In this document: positions 10,377-19,502 of the stretch, one piece after another
Numbering within the stretch: the stretch's first letter is position 1
Layout: each line of letters opens with the position of its first letter
Assembly: GCA_021166775.1 (NCBI GenBank)
Contig: JAJPEQ010000008.1
Coordinates: 1-53,011, forward strand
Source of the DNA: Comamonas sp.
Lineage (GTDB): Bacteria; Pseudomonadota; Gammaproteobacteria; Burkholderiales; Burkholderiaceae_C
DNA length: 53,011 nucleotides
Direction of reading: 5' to 3'
Notes under the pieces: model-generated
The model's database searches: none
Told to the model about the DNA's origin: nothing
What the model saw: only the letters and a program-made list of their open reading frames with translations
Program-made: the position numbers and the translations under genes

Positions 10377-10713
10377 GCACCGCGGGCGCCGGATCACTTG
10401 CCCTGTGAACGTCAGCTCGGCGCGCAAGGACGGCGCGCAGGTGCATCCGGCGTGGGTGCGCCTGCGTGATGCCTGGCGCGGGGGTGCTGAAGGGGACGTC
10501 GCCCGTGCTCGGCGACTCTCGTTTTCCCCGGATGGCGATCCGGGTCCGGCTATTGCGGCCATAGCCCGACGTGCGTTGCCTTCATGCCGGCAAGCGAGTA
10601 CGCTGAAATATGAGCTGCCCCAGGGCGGCTTGCACCGTGGCACGCCGCGGCACGCGAACATCGCCCGCGGCGGCGCGCCAGGCGTTTTTGCTGATGATCA
10701 AGGAGAAAATGCA
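10377..10713. other. Structured intergenic region upstream of the nitrobindin-like gene
   Basis: A gap of 337 bases in which I see no convincing gene. It contains two adjacent hairpins, CCCGGA-N6-TCCGGG (10527-10544) and GGCTAT-N7-ATAGCC (10548-10566), about 150 bases before the next start codon. Neither is followed by a T run, so they do not look like terminators. No tRNA-like fold is seen. A ribosome site AGGAG lies at 10701-10705. Confidence 0.4.
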
Positions 10714-11289
10714 ATGGCTGAAATTCTCGGGCCGCAACGCCTCGGGCCGCTGACGCCCTTCGTGGGTGAGTGGGAGGGCAATGTCGGCGTGGATCTGTCC
10801 TACCACAACGACGACGACCATATTGGCGAGACCGGCTACTTTGAAAAGGCCTGGTTCAAGCCGATTCCCCAGACCAAGAACGGCAAGCAGGTTCTGGAAG
10901 GGCTGAGCTACCAGACGACCGCTTGGCGCCATGGTGAGGAAGCGATGGACCCCTTCCACGACGAAGTGGGGTACCTGCTGTGGGAAAAGGCCACGGGCCA
11001 GGTCATGCGCAGCGTGGTCTTTGGCCGTGGCATCGCCATGCTCGCGGGCAGCATCGCCAAGCCGCACGACAAGGTGCTGCACTTCAATGCCAAGCCGGGC
11101 GACCCATGCTTCGGCATTCTGCAGAACAAATACCTGCTGGAGCGTGCCGAGCTCAGGGACTTCAAGAGCAGCTTCACCTTCCATGACGACGGGAGCATGA
11201 GCTACAGCTCGGCGCTCACGCTCAAGCTGGCGGCGCTTGGCAGGGAGATGCTGCACACCGACAAGAACACGCTGCACAGGGTCAAATAA
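10714..11289 (+). CDS. Nitrobindin-like heme-binding beta-barrel protein (FABP-like)
   Basis: 191 residues resembling the nitrobindin/THAP4-type ten-stranded beta barrel: LGPLTPFVGEWEGN at the N-terminus is the family's opening signature, followed by a repeated pattern of short strands with EVGYLLWEKATGQVMRSVVF in the centre. Family members bind ferric heme and react with nitric oxide or peroxynitrite; the heme-ligating histidine would be near the C-terminus (several His are present, e.g. LHTDKNTLH) but I cannot assign it. Start chosen at 10714 because AGGAG lies 8 bases upstream; the open frame extends further up without support. It sits between the GlcG-like gene and the convergent tonB/exb operon. 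Confidence 0.75.
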   Translation: MAEILGPQRLGPLTPFVGEWEGNVGVDLSYHNDDDHIGETGYFEKAWFKPIPQTKNGKQVLEGLSYQTTAWRHGEEAMDPFHDEVGYLLWEKATGQVMRSVVFGRGIAMLAGSIAKPHDKVLHFNAKPGDPCFGILQNKYLLERAELRDFKSSFTFHDDGSMSYSSALTLKLAALGREMLHTDKNTLHRVK

Positions 11290-11316
11290 AGAAAGGGCTC
11301 TGGCGGCAGATACGAC

Positions 11317-11345
11317 AACGGCCTCCCGCGGAGGCCGTTTGTTTT
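11317..11345 (+). terminator. Rho-independent terminator of the nitrobindin-like gene
   Basis: A perfect 9-base stem AACGGCCTC/GAGGCCGTT (11317-11325 with 11331-11339) with a 5-base loop is followed by TGTTTT on the plus strand. It lies 27 bases after the stop. The minus-strand exbD stop is at 11368, so the hairpin separates two convergent units, but only the plus strand has the T-rich tail. Confidence 0.78.
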
Positions 11346-11367
11346 CATGAGCGGGCCGTGGCGCGGC

Positions 11368-11778
11368 TTACTCGCCCGGATCGGTCACGAAGCCGATCTT
11401 GCGTATACCCGCGCGCTGCGCCGCCGACATGGCCTTGGCCACGTACTCGTAGCGCACGTCCTTGTCACCGCGGATGTGCAGATCGGGCTGCGGGTCCTTC
11501 GCGGCCTCTTGGCGCAGCCGCGCCTCCAGCTCGCCGGCGGTGATGTCAGCCTCATTCCAGTGGTAGCTGCCGTCGGCCGTGATCGTCAGGCGGATGGTCT
11601 GCGGCTGGATCACCTCCTTCTGGCTCGTGGCGCGCGGCAGTTGCACCGGCACGGCGTGGTTCATCACCGGGATGGTGACGATGAAGATGATGAGCAGCAC
11701 CAGCGTGACGTCCACGAGGGGCGTCACGTTGATCTCGTTCATCACCTCGTCGGTGTCGTCCTGCGTTCCGAAGGACAT
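11368..11778 (-). CDS. exbD: Biopolymer transport protein ExbD
   Basis: Proton-channel subunit of the TonB-ExbB-ExbD motor that energises outer-membrane transport. The 136 residues have a short cytoplasmic N-terminus, one membrane helix (LVDVTLVLLIIFIVTIPV) carrying the essential aspartate (D23 in NVTPLVDVTLV), and a periplasmic domain ending IRKIGFVTDPGE. Last gene of a bfd-tonB-exbB-exbD unit; 4 bases separate it from exbB. The possible alternative TolR is less likely because tonB and exbB are adjacent rather than tolQAB-pal. Confidence 0.93.
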   Translation of the reverse strand: MSFGTQDDTDEVMNEINVTPLVDVTLVLLIIFIVTIPVMNHAVPVQLPRATSQKEVIQPQTIRLTITADGSYHWNEADITAGELEARLRQEAAKDPQPDLHIRGDKDVRYEYVAKAMSAAQRAGIRKIGFVTDPGE

Positions 11779-11782
11779 GGCC

Positions 11783-12499
<717 letters not shown>

Positions 12500-12509
12500 G
12501 GGGATACTT

Positions 12510-13244
12510 TCAGTGCGTCAGAACGAAATTGATCGGTTGCAGGTGCCACATGGCTTCAGGCACGCCGTTTTTGGTGCCGGGCACGAAGCGCCAGCGTGTG
12601 ACCGTCTTGATGGCGGCCTGGTCGAGCCGCTCGAAGCCGCTCGATTGTTTCACCTCGACCTTTTGCGGCAGACCGTCGGTGCCGATGAGCACGCGCAGCA
12701 CCACCAGTCCCTGTTCGTTCAGCCGCCGGCTGATCGCCGGATAGACGGGGGGCGGGTTGTTCAGGTAGCTGGCGGTGCTCGATGGCGCCACCATGGCCGG
12801 GGGGGCCGGCGGTGCGGCTGGCGCGGGCTCCGGCGCCGCAACCGGCGTGTTGATGGGGGGCAGGGGCGGTGGCGGCGCGCTCACGCCGACGGGGGCGTCG
12901 GGTGCCGGCGTCGGATCGTTGATGGCCAGCGGCATCGGGGCCGGCTTGGGCGCTTCGGCCTTGACGGGTGACGGCGCGTGCCGGACCGGTGCGGGCGGTG
13001 GCGGCGCCTTCGGCTTGGGTGGCGTGGGCGCGGGCGTGGGTGGTGTGGGTACGGGCGCCGGCGGCGGTGCCGGGGTGATGAAGTCGCTCAGCACCTGCAC
13101 CGGCACGATCACTTCTGCGGCCTTGCGCAGCAGCCCGGCCTGCAGTGCCCAAAGCGCCACGGCATGCGCCGCCACGACGCAGCCGACGATCAGCGTCATG
13201 CGGTGGGTGCCACGGGTCCTTGCGTAGTGCTCGAAGTGATTCAT
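12510..13244 (-). CDS. tonB: Energy transducer TonB
   Basis: Transmits energy from ExbBD to TonB-dependent outer-membrane receptors. From the ATG at 13244 it has 244 residues: a short cytoplasmic N-terminus, one membrane anchor (MTLIVGCVVAAHAVALWAL), a very long Pro/Ala/Lys spacer across the periplasm (~residues 50-150, PAPPPAPVPTPPTPAPTPPK and so on), and the C-terminal TonB domain with NPPPVYPAISRRLNEQGLVV and VTRWRFVPGTKNG. The open frame continues upstream to 13475 but that part is not TonB-like and overlaps bfd. No TonB-dependent receptor gene lies in the window. Confidence 0.94.
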   Translation of the reverse strand: MNHFEHYARTRGTHRMTLIVGCVVAAHAVALWALQAGLLRKAAEVIVPVQVLSDFITPAPPPAPVPTPPTPAPTPPKPKAPPPPAPVRHAPSPVKAEAPKPAPMPLAINDPTPAPDAPVGVSAPPPPLPPINTPVAAPEPAPAAPPAPPAMVAPSSTASYLNNPPPVYPAISRRLNEQGLVVLRVLIGTDGLPQKVEVKQSSGFERLDQAAIKTVTRWRFVPGTKNGVPEAMWHLQPINFVLTH

Positions 13245-13317
13245 CAAGTGGTGGGGCTGCCGTGCCAGGCACGCCGCCAGCGGCGCTGGCACGGCGCGTC
13301 CAGATCTCGCTGCGGGC

Positions 13318-13545
13318 TCAGTGCAACGCCGTGGCGTGCGCTCCCGGCGCATCGAGCGTATTGTGCAGCGCCGCCACGGGGTTGGAGGCGCCGCATTGCG
13401 CGACGACCGCGCGGGCCGTCTGTTCGCAGCATCCGCATTGCGTCGCCACGCCCAGTTCCAGCTGGATTTCGTCAAAGCTCAGGCCGGCGCGCGCGTGACG
13501 CGCGATCTCACGCTCCGAAATGCGATGGCAGACACAGACGATCAT
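13318..13545 (-). CDS. bfd: Bacterioferritin-associated ferredoxin (Bfd-like 2Fe-2S protein)
   Basis: 75 residues from the ATG at 13545 (IVCVCHRISEREIARHARAG after Met). Four cysteines in Bfd spacing, C4-x-C6 ... C37-x2-C40 (with an additional C39), would bind a 2Fe-2S cluster. Bfd reduces the iron core of bacterioferritin so that iron can be released. It is typically made under iron starvation, and a Fur-box-like site lies 37-56 bases upstream. First gene of the bfd-tonB-exbB-exbD unit; 73 bases separate it from tonB. The upstream ATG at 13617 would place the Fur-like site inside the gene and is rejected. Confidence 0.9.
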   Translation of the reverse strand: MIVCVCHRISEREIARHARAGLSFDEIQLELGVATQCGCCEQTARAVVAQCGASNPVAALHNTLDAPGAHATALH

Positions 13546-13581
13546 GGCGAGAAAATGGTGACGCTCAGTTAACGCAATTAT

Positions 13582-13601
13582 AAATGAGAATGTATTGCAT
13601 T
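13582..13601 (-). promoter_or_regulatory. Candidate Fur box upstream of bfd-tonB-exbBD
   Basis: On the minus strand the sequence AATGCAATACATTCTCATTT has a strong right half (ATTCTCA against the ATTATCA half-site) and a weaker left half. It lies in an AT-rich stretch, unusual for this window, immediately upstream of iron-uptake genes. Context makes Fur control likely; the match alone is moderate. Confidence 0.45.
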
Positions 13602-13638
13602 CAACAAATGCATTCAAGCAGGTGGGTTCGGCCGAACG

Positions 13639-14847
13639 TCACAGCGCCTGCGCGCAGGCATGGGCACTGGCCCAGGCCCACTGGAAGTTGTAGCCGCCCA
13701 GCCAGCCGGTGATGTCGACGACTTCACCGATGAAGTGCAGGCCCCGCCGGCCGGTGGCCTCCAGGGTCTGCTGCGAGAGCGCGCGGGTGTCGACGCCGCC
13801 CAGCGTCACCTCGGCCTTTTTGTAGCCTTCGGTGCCGCTGGGGGTGAGCCGCCAGTCGCCGAGCCGATCGGCCAGCTGCGCAAGGGCCTTGTCGCTCGCT
13901 TCGTTGACCGGGCGCTGCCACTCGGTGCGTTCGGCCGCCCAGGCCTCGGCCAGGCGCGCGGGCAGCCATTGGGCGAGGAGCCTGGCGATCTGCTTCTTCG
14001 AATCGGCCTTGGCCTGCAGCAGCGCTGAGCGCAGCGGGGTCTCGGGCGCCAGGTGGATGGACAGCGCCTCGCCCGGCTGCCAGTAGCTGGAGATCTGCAG
14101 GATGGCAGGGCCGGAGAGCCCGCGGTGGGTGAACAGCAGGTCTTCGTGGAAGGCCGTGCGTTGCCTGCCCTGGCCCGCGGTGATCCGCACGGGCAGCGAC
14201 ACGCCCGAGAGCGCGGCCCAGGGCTGCCATTGGGCCGCGTCGAAGGTGAGCGGCACCAGTGCCGGGCGTGGCGCCACGAGCGGGATGCCGAACTGCCGCG
14301 CGATCCGGTAGCCCAGGTCGCTCGCTCCGATCTTGGGGATGGACAGGCCGCCGGTGGCGACGACGAGGCGGCCGGCCGTCACCGTGCCGCGCGCGGTCTC
14401 GATGCGGTAGGCGCCATCGGCCTGCGCGATGGCGCCGACGCTGCATGGCTGCCAGCGCTCGACGCGTCCGTCGGCGCATTCGGCGAGCAGCATGGTGATG
14501 ATCGCTTCACTGGAGCCGTCGCAAAAGAGCTGGCCCTTGTGTTTTTCGTGAAAGGCGATGCCGTGGCGCTGCACGAGCGCAATGAAGTCCCCCGGCGTGT
14601 AGCGCGAGAGGGCCGAGCGGCCAAACGACGGGTTGGCGCCCAGGAAGTGCTGTTGCGGCGCGCGCGGGTCGAGTTGGCGGTTGGTGAAGTTGCAGCGCCC
14701 GCCGCCCGAGATGCGGATCTTCTCGGCCACCTTGGGCGCGTGGTCGATCACGAGTACCTTGCGCCCGCGCTGGCCGGCCTCGGCGGCGCAGTGCAACCCC
14801 GCGGCGCCTGCGCCGAGGATCACGGCGTCGAAGTGAACGGTGCCCAT
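13639..14847 (-). CDS. BaiN/RdsA (HI0933/YhiN) family FAD-dependent oxidoreductase
   Basis: 402 residues with an N-terminal dinucleotide-binding motif AVILGAGAAGLHCAAEAG, the family signature KIRISGGGRCNFTNRQL, a second FAD-contact region VVATGGLSIPKIGASDLGY, and the C-terminal GEVVDITGWLGGYNFQWAWASA. Bacterial relatives are annotated as YhiN, HI0933-like or aminoacetone-oxidase-like flavoproteins; the gut homologue BaiN reduces bile-acid intermediates, but the physiological reaction of most members is unknown. It lies downstream of the RND pump on the same strand, separated by a palindromic repeat that probably ends the pump transcript, so it likely has its own promoter. Confidence 0.88.
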   Translation of the reverse strand: MGTVHFDAVILGAGAAGLHCAAEAGQRGRKVLVIDHAPKVAEKIRISGGGRCNFTNRQLDPRAPQQHFLGANPSFGRSALSRYTPGDFIALVQRHGIAFHEKHKGQLFCDGSSEAIITMLLAECADGRVERWQPCSVGAIAQADGAYRIETARGTVTAGRLVVATGGLSIPKIGASDLGYRIARQFGIPLVAPRPALVPLTFDAAQWQPWAALSGVSLPVRITAGQGRQRTAFHEDLLFTHRGLSGPAILQISSYWQPGEALSIHLAPETPLRSALLQAKADSKKQIARLLAQWLPARLAEAWAAERTEWQRPVNEASDKALAQLADRLGDWRLTPSGTEGYKKAEVTLGGVDTRALSQQTLEATGRRGLHFIGEVVDITGWLGGYNFQWAWASAHACAQAL

Positions 14848-14867
14848 GTTCGTGGAAAGAATTCAAG

Positions 14868-14921
14868 AAAAACAGCGCTATGGCGCTTGATGGGCAAGCG
14901 CTGGTAGCTATTAAAAAAATA
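14868..14921 (-). repeat. Short palindromic repeat, copy 2 (probable terminator of the RND operon)
   Basis: On the minus strand it reads AATAGCTACCAGCGCTTG then CCCATC then AAGCGCCATAGC, followed by GCTGTTTTTC. Stem GCGCTTG/CAAGCGC-like; the T run follows on the minus strand, 3 bases beyond the RND pump stop at 14924. It aligns closely with copy 4 at 40951 in the opposite orientation and with copy 1 in the same orientation. It fills most of the 76-base gap between two minus-strand genes. Confidence 0.72.
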
Positions 14922-14923
14922 GT

Positions 14924-17900
14924 TCAATCGGCCGCCGGGGTCGCATGTTCCGCTTCACGCCCATGTCCGCGCACGAAGAGCTTGCGGATCACGAGAAAGA
15001 ACACCGGCACGAAGAAAATGCCCAGCAGCGTGGAAAACACCATGCCGCCGAGCACGGCGGTGCCGATCGCGTTGCGCCCGGCGGCGCCTGCGCCGGTGCC
15101 CAGCGCCAGCGGCAGCACGCCAAAACCAAACGCGAGCGAGGTCATCAAGATGGGGCGCAGGCGCTGGCGCGCCGCGTGCACCGTGGCCTCGATCAGGCTT
15201 TGGCCGCGCTCTTGCAACTGCATCGCGAACTCCACGATCAGGATGGCGTTCTTGGACGCCAGCCCCACGGTGGTGAGCAGCCCGACCTGGAAGTACACGT
15301 CGTTGGCCAGGCCCCGGCCCCAGGTGGCGATCAGCGCGCCGATCACACCCAGCGGCACCGCCAGCATGACCGAGGCGGGCACGCTCCAGCTCTCGTACAG
15401 CGCCGCCAGGCACAAGAAGACGAAGAGGATGGAGACCGCGTACAAGAGCGGCGCCTGCGAGCCCGACTGGCGCTCTTGCAGCGAGGCGCCGGTCCATTCG
15501 ATGCCCATGCCCGCAGGCAGGGTCTTCATGATCTTCTCGATCGCGGCCATGGCGTCGCCCGAGCTCGCGCCCTCGGCGGTGTTGGCCTCCATCTCGATCG
15601 CGGGGCTGCCGTTGTAGCGCATCAGCTGCGGCGAGCCGCTGCTCCAGCGCGTGGTCGAGAAGCTGGAAAAACGCACCATCTCGCCATTCTTGTTGCGCAC
15701 GCTCCAGTCGGCGATGTCCTGCGGCAGCATGCGCGAGAGCGCATCACCCTGGATGTAGACGCGCTTGACGCGCCCCTGATTGAGAAAGTCGTTGACATAG
15801 GTGCCACCCAGCGCGCTCGAGAGCGTGGTGTTGATGTCATTGGTGGAGAGGCCCAGCGCGGCGGCCTTGCGGTCATCGACGACGACCTGCAGTTCGGACG
15901 TGTCGTCAAAGCCCGTGGTGCGCGTCGCGGCCAGCGCCGGCTCGTGGCGCGCGGCGGCGATCACGTCGTCACGCGCCTTCATCAGCGCCTCGTGGCCCAG
16001 GCCGTTCAGGTCCTTGAGCACGAAGTTGATGCCGGCGCTCGAACCCAGGCCCCGTACCGGCGGCGGCATCACCGCGAAGATGCGCGCGTCGCGGATGCGG
16101 CGCAGATCCTGGTTGGCGCGGCGCGCGATGACTTCGGCCGATTGGCTCAAGAGCGGGCGCTCGTCCCAGCTCTTGAGCCGCACGAACATGCTGCCCGAGC
16201 TCTGGTTGCCGTTGAAGCCATAGATCGCGCTGGTGCTGCGCACCTCGGGCATGCCCTGGAAGTACGCGCGGATGTCGCCCATCACGTCTTGCAGGCGCGC
16301 GTCGGTCGCGCCCGAGGGCAGCGTCACGTTCACGCGCACGAAGCCCTGGTCCTCGTTGGGCAAAAACGAGGTGGGCAGGCGGTGAAACATCCAGGCCATG
16401 GCCGCGAGCACCACGGCAAACAGCACCATCATGCGCAGCGCGCGTGTGAGCAGGCGCGCCACGGTGCCCTGGTAGCGCGCGGCATTGGCGTCAAAGTGGC
16501 GGTTAAACCATTGAAAGAAGCGGTCCGCCAGGCCCGGCAGCCCGCGCCGCGGCGCATGCCCGGGCTGGTTGTGCGCCGTGGGCTTGAGCAGGCTCGCGCA
16601 CAGCGCCGGCGTGAGCGTGAGCGCTATGAAGACCGAGAGCGCCATCGCCGCGACGATGGTGACCGAGAACTGGCGATAGATCACGCCCACCGAGCCGGGG
16701 AAGAACGCCATCGGGATGAATACCGCCGCAAGCGTGAGGCCGATGCCCACCAGCGCCGGCGTGATCTCGCGCATCGATTCGCGCGTGGCTTCCCGGGGCG
16801 TGAGCCCCTTCTCGTTCATCACGCGCTCGACGTTCTCGATCACGACGATGGCGTCGTCCACCAGCAGGCCGATCGCGAGCACCAGCGCGAACATCGTCAG
16901 CATGTTGATCGAATAGCCGGTGAGGCTCAGCACGCCCAGTGTGCCCAGCAGCACCACCGGCACCGCGATCATGGGAATGAAGGTGGCGCGCCAGTTCTGC
17001 AAAAAGACGAACATCACCAGCGTGACGAGCAGCATCGCCTCGGCCAGCGTCTTGACCACTTCGCGGATCGAGGCGCGAACGAAGGGCGTGGAGTCGGAGC
17101 TGACGAAGCTGGTGATGCCGTCGGGAAAGTAGGGCGAGAGCTCGGCGAGTTTCCTGGCGACGTCGTCGGCCACCTTGGTGGCATTGGCGCCGTCGGCCAG
17201 GATGATCCCCAGGCCCGCGCCCGGCTGGCCATCCAGGTCCGAGCGCACGGTGTAGTTGTCCGGGTCGAGCGCCACGCGCGCGACGTCGGCCACGGTGACC
17301 AGCGAGCCGTCGGGCAGCGCCTTGAGCACGATGTCCTTGAACTGCTGCACGGTCTCAAGCTTGGTGCGCGCGGTGATCGTGGCGTTGAGCATCTGGCCCT
17401 TCACGGCCGGCAGCGCGCCGAGCTGCCCGGCCGAGACCTGCGCGTTCTGCGCGTTCAGCGCATTGACCAGATCGGACGGCATCAGCGCGTATTTCTCCAT
17501 CAGCGCAGGGTTCATCCAGATGCGCATCGCGTACGGCGTGCCGAAGACGAAGATGTCGCCCACGCCGTCGATGCGCGCCAGCACGTCGACCACGTTGGAG
17601 TTGAGGTAGTCGCCGATGGTGACCTGTGTCACGTTCGGATCGGGCGAGGTGAAGACGTAGGTGACGAGGAAATCCTGCCCGCCCTTGTTGATGAACACGC
17701 CCCGGCTCTTGACCTGGTCGGGCAGACGGTTCATCGCGCCCTGCATCTTGTTTTGCGCCTGCACCTGCGCCACGTCGATGTTGGCGCCGGGCGCGAAGGT
17801 GAGCGTGGTGCGCGAGCGCCCCGCCGAGTCGCTGGTCGAACTCATGTACAGCAGGTTGTCCAGCCCCTTGAGCTGCTGCTCGATGATCTGCGTGACCGAG

Positions 17901-18076
17901 TTTTCCACCGTCTCGGCCGAGGCGCCGGTGTAGGTGGTGTTGATGGTGACGCGCGGCGGCGCGATCTCGGGGTACATCTCCAGCGGCAGCGTGACGATGG
18001 AAAACGCACCCGCGAGCATGATCATGATCGCGATCACCCAGGCAAAGACCGGGCGGTTGATGAAGAACTGGGCCAT
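14924..18076 (-). CDS. RND multidrug efflux pump, HAE1 family (AcrB/MexB-like)
   Basis: Proton-driven inner-membrane pump of a tripartite drug exporter. The 1050 residues match AcrB in length and layout: MAQFFINRPVFAWVIAI at the N-terminus, two large periplasmic loops and twelve membrane helices. The proton-relay pair is D407 and D408 in GLLVDDAIVVIENVER, the same numbering as AcrB, and the TM10 lysine is present in GLASKNAILIVEF. The G-loop and funnel regions are intact. The fusion-protein gene lies 14 bases upstream. No outer-membrane channel gene follows, so it probably borrows a TolC/OprM protein encoded elsewhere. Substrates are not predictable. Confidence 0.95.
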   Translation of the reverse strand: MAQFFINRPVFAWVIAIMIMLAGAFSIVTLPLEMYPEIAPPRVTINTTYTGASAETVENSVTQIIEQQLKGLDNLLYMSSTSDSAGRSRTTLTFAPGANIDVAQVQAQNKMQGAMNRLPDQVKSRGVFINKGGQDFLVTYVFTSPDPNVTQVTIGDYLNSNVVDVLARIDGVGDIFVFGTPYAMRIWMNPALMEKYALMPSDLVNALNAQNAQVSAGQLGALPAVKGQMLNATITARTKLETVQQFKDIVLKALPDGSLVTVADVARVALDPDNYTVRSDLDGQPGAGLGIILADGANATKVADDVARKLAELSPYFPDGITSFVSSDSTPFVRASIREVVKTLAEAMLLVTLVMFVFLQNWRATFIPMIAVPVVLLGTLGVLSLTGYSINMLTMFALVLAIGLLVDDAIVVIENVERVMNEKGLTPREATRESMREITPALVGIGLTLAAVFIPMAFFPGSVGVIYRQFSVTIVAAMALSVFIALTLTPALCASLLKPTAHNQPGHAPRRGLPGLADRFFQWFNRHFDANAARYQGTVARLLTRALRMMVLFAVVLAAMAWMFHRLPTSFLPNEDQGFVRVNVTLPSGATDARLQDVMGDIRAYFQGMPEVRSTSAIYGFNGNQSSGSMFVRLKSWDERPLLSQSAEVIARRANQDLRRIRDARIFAVMPPPVRGLGSSAGINFVLKDLNGLGHEALMKARDDVIAAARHEPALAATRTTGFDDTSELQVVVDDRKAAALGLSTNDINTTLSSALGGTYVNDFLNQGRVKRVYIQGDALSRMLPQDIADWSVRNKNGEMVRFSSFSTTRWSSGSPQLMRYNGSPAIEMEANTAEGASSGDAMAAIEKIMKTLPAGMGIEWTGASLQERQSGSQAPLLYAVSILFVFLCLAALYESWSVPASVMLAVPLGVIGALIATWGRGLANDVYFQVGLLTTVGLASKNAILIVEFAMQLQERGQSLIEATVHAARQRLRPILMTSLAFGFGVLPLALGTGAGAAGRNAIGTAVLGGMVFSTLLGIFFVPVFFLVIRKLFVRGHGREAEHATPAAD

Positions 18077-18090
18077 GGTGCTCCGGCCTC

Positions 18091-19329
18091 TCAGGGCTGG
18101 GCGCCGGTTGTCTGCGTGGGCTCGGCCGCCCCGGGCTGCACCGGCACGGGCCTGACCTTGTCGCCGGCCTTCACGCGCTGCGAGCCCTCGACGAGGATGC
18201 GCTCACCGGCCGTGAGGCCAGCGAGCACCTCCCAGCGGTTGCCCACGGCCGCGCCGGTCACGATGCGGCGGTTTTCCAGCGTGTCGTCGTCCTTGACCAC
18301 GAGTACGCGCGCCACGCCCGCCGGGTCGCGCGTCACGGCCTGCTGCGGCGCGAGCAGCGCGCGCTCGCTCACCCCCTCCTGCAGCCGCGCGCGCACATAC
18401 ATGCCGGGCATGAGCAGCCCCTCGGGGTTGGGCACGGTGGCGCGCAGCGTGATCGCGCCCGTGGCGGGGTTCACCTGCACGCCGCTGAACTGCAGCGTGC
18501 CCGCGTGCGCGTAGGTGCTGCCGTCGTCGAGCACCAGCGTGATGCGCGCCGCGCCTTTCCTGTCCTGCGTGAGCTGGCCGCCTGCGAGTTGCTTTTTCAG
18601 GCGCAGCACCTCGGTGCTCGATTGCGTGATGTCCACGTACAGCGGGTCAAGTTGCGTGATGGTCGTCAGCGCCTGCGTCTGGCTGGCTGTGAGCAGGGCG
18701 CCGGGCGTGACGCTGGAAGCGCTGGCGCGCCCGCTGATCGGCGCCTTGATGCGGCTGTAGCCCAGGTTCAGCTCGGCCGCGCGCACCGCCGCCTGGGCCG
18801 TGGCGACGTCCGATTCGCTTTGCGCCAGCGCCGTCTGGCCGTCGTCGAACTGCTGCTGGCTGATGGCCCTGGCCTTGATCAGTTCGGCATTGCGCGCGGC
18901 ATTCACCTGCGCGGCGCGCTGGTTCGTTCGGGCCTTGGCCAGTTGCGCCTGCGCCGTCGCCAGTTGCACCTCCAGGCTCGCCGGATCGATCTGGTAGAGC
19001 ACCTGCCCGGCCTTGACCTCGGCGCCCTCGGTGAACAGGCGCTTTTGCAGGATGCCGCCCACCTGCGGCCGCACTTCGGCCGAGAGGTAGGCGCTGGTGC
19101 GCCCCGGCAGCTCGGTGGTGAAGGTGTGCGGCTCGGCCTGCAGCGTGATCACGCCGACCTCGGCCGGACCGCCGCCTTTGGCGGGTGCGGACGATTTGGG
19201 CCCGCACGCAACGAGACTCAGCGTGCAGACCAGCAGTGAGCAGAACCGGGCGGCTGACCGAGGGGAAGAGAAGGGCTTGCGCTGTAGCGGCGTGGGATCG
19301 GCGAGGTGGCGGCGTGGCGCGAATGTCAT
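18091..19329 (-). CDS. RND efflux periplasmic adaptor (membrane fusion) lipoprotein, AcrA/MexA family
   Basis: Links the RND pump to the outer-membrane channel. The 412 residues have an unusually long, Arg-rich leader before a lipobox LVAC (C42), which should anchor the protein in the inner membrane. Then come a barrel-sandwich half motif (LSAEVRPQVGGILQKRLFTEG), a long alpha-helical hairpin (~120-190, rich in Ala and Gln), the second lipoyl half (SRIKAPISGRASA), and beta-barrel and membrane-proximal domains (LLMPGMYVRARLQEG). The C-terminal tail is Pro/Thr-rich. First gene of a two-gene operon. No local repressor gene is adjacent. Confidence 0.93.
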   Translation of the reverse strand: MTFAPRRHLADPTPLQRKPFSSPRSAARFCSLLVCTLSLVACGPKSSAPAKGGGPAEVGVITLQAEPHTFTTELPGRTSAYLSAEVRPQVGGILQKRLFTEGAEVKAGQVLYQIDPASLEVQLATAQAQLAKARTNQRAAQVNAARNAELIKARAISQQQFDDGQTALAQSESDVATAQAAVRAAELNLGYSRIKAPISGRASASSVTPGALLTASQTQALTTITQLDPLYVDITQSSTEVLRLKKQLAGGQLTQDRKGAARITLVLDDGSTYAHAGTLQFSGVQVNPATGAITLRATVPNPEGLLMPGMYVRARLQEGVSERALLAPQQAVTRDPAGVARVLVVKDDDTLENRRIVTGAAVGNRWEVLAGLTAGERILVEGSQRVKAGDKVRPVPVQPGAAEPTQTTGAQP

Positions 19330-19354
19330 GGAATGATCAGGGCGTGGATGCAGG

Positions 19355-19395
19355 TGTTGCGCGGCCGTTGTGCAACAGAATGTGCGAATGTCGCA
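19355..19395. promoter_or_regulatory. Candidate operator dyads upstream of the RND efflux operon
   Basis: Two dyads lie 26-66 bases upstream of the adaptor start: TGTTGC-N11-GCAACA (19355-19377) and TGCGA-N3-TCGCA (19383-19395). Efflux operons are often controlled by repressors binding such dyads near the start, but no TetR or MarR gene is next door, so the regulator would act from elsewhere. Assignment rests on symmetry only. Confidence 0.28.
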
Positions 19396-19502
19396 TATCT
19401 GCTCGCGCTCTGTGCGGCATCGGCCGGGTCTTCATGCTTCTTTACAGAGGCGATCCCTCTGCAGGGCCCCGGCCACGGAACAAGGCATGGCCACGGAGTT
19501 AG

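Noticed and set aside
12800-13090. Low-complexity DNA that looks like a tandem repeat
   Set aside because: It encodes the Pro/Ala spacer of TonB and is explained by that protein.
14945-18514. Very long open frame (about 1189 codons) opposite the RND pump and adaptor genes
   Set aside because: Product is His/Arg/Glu-rich low-complexity sequence mirroring codon bias of GC-rich antisense; both real genes on the other strand have clear family motifs.
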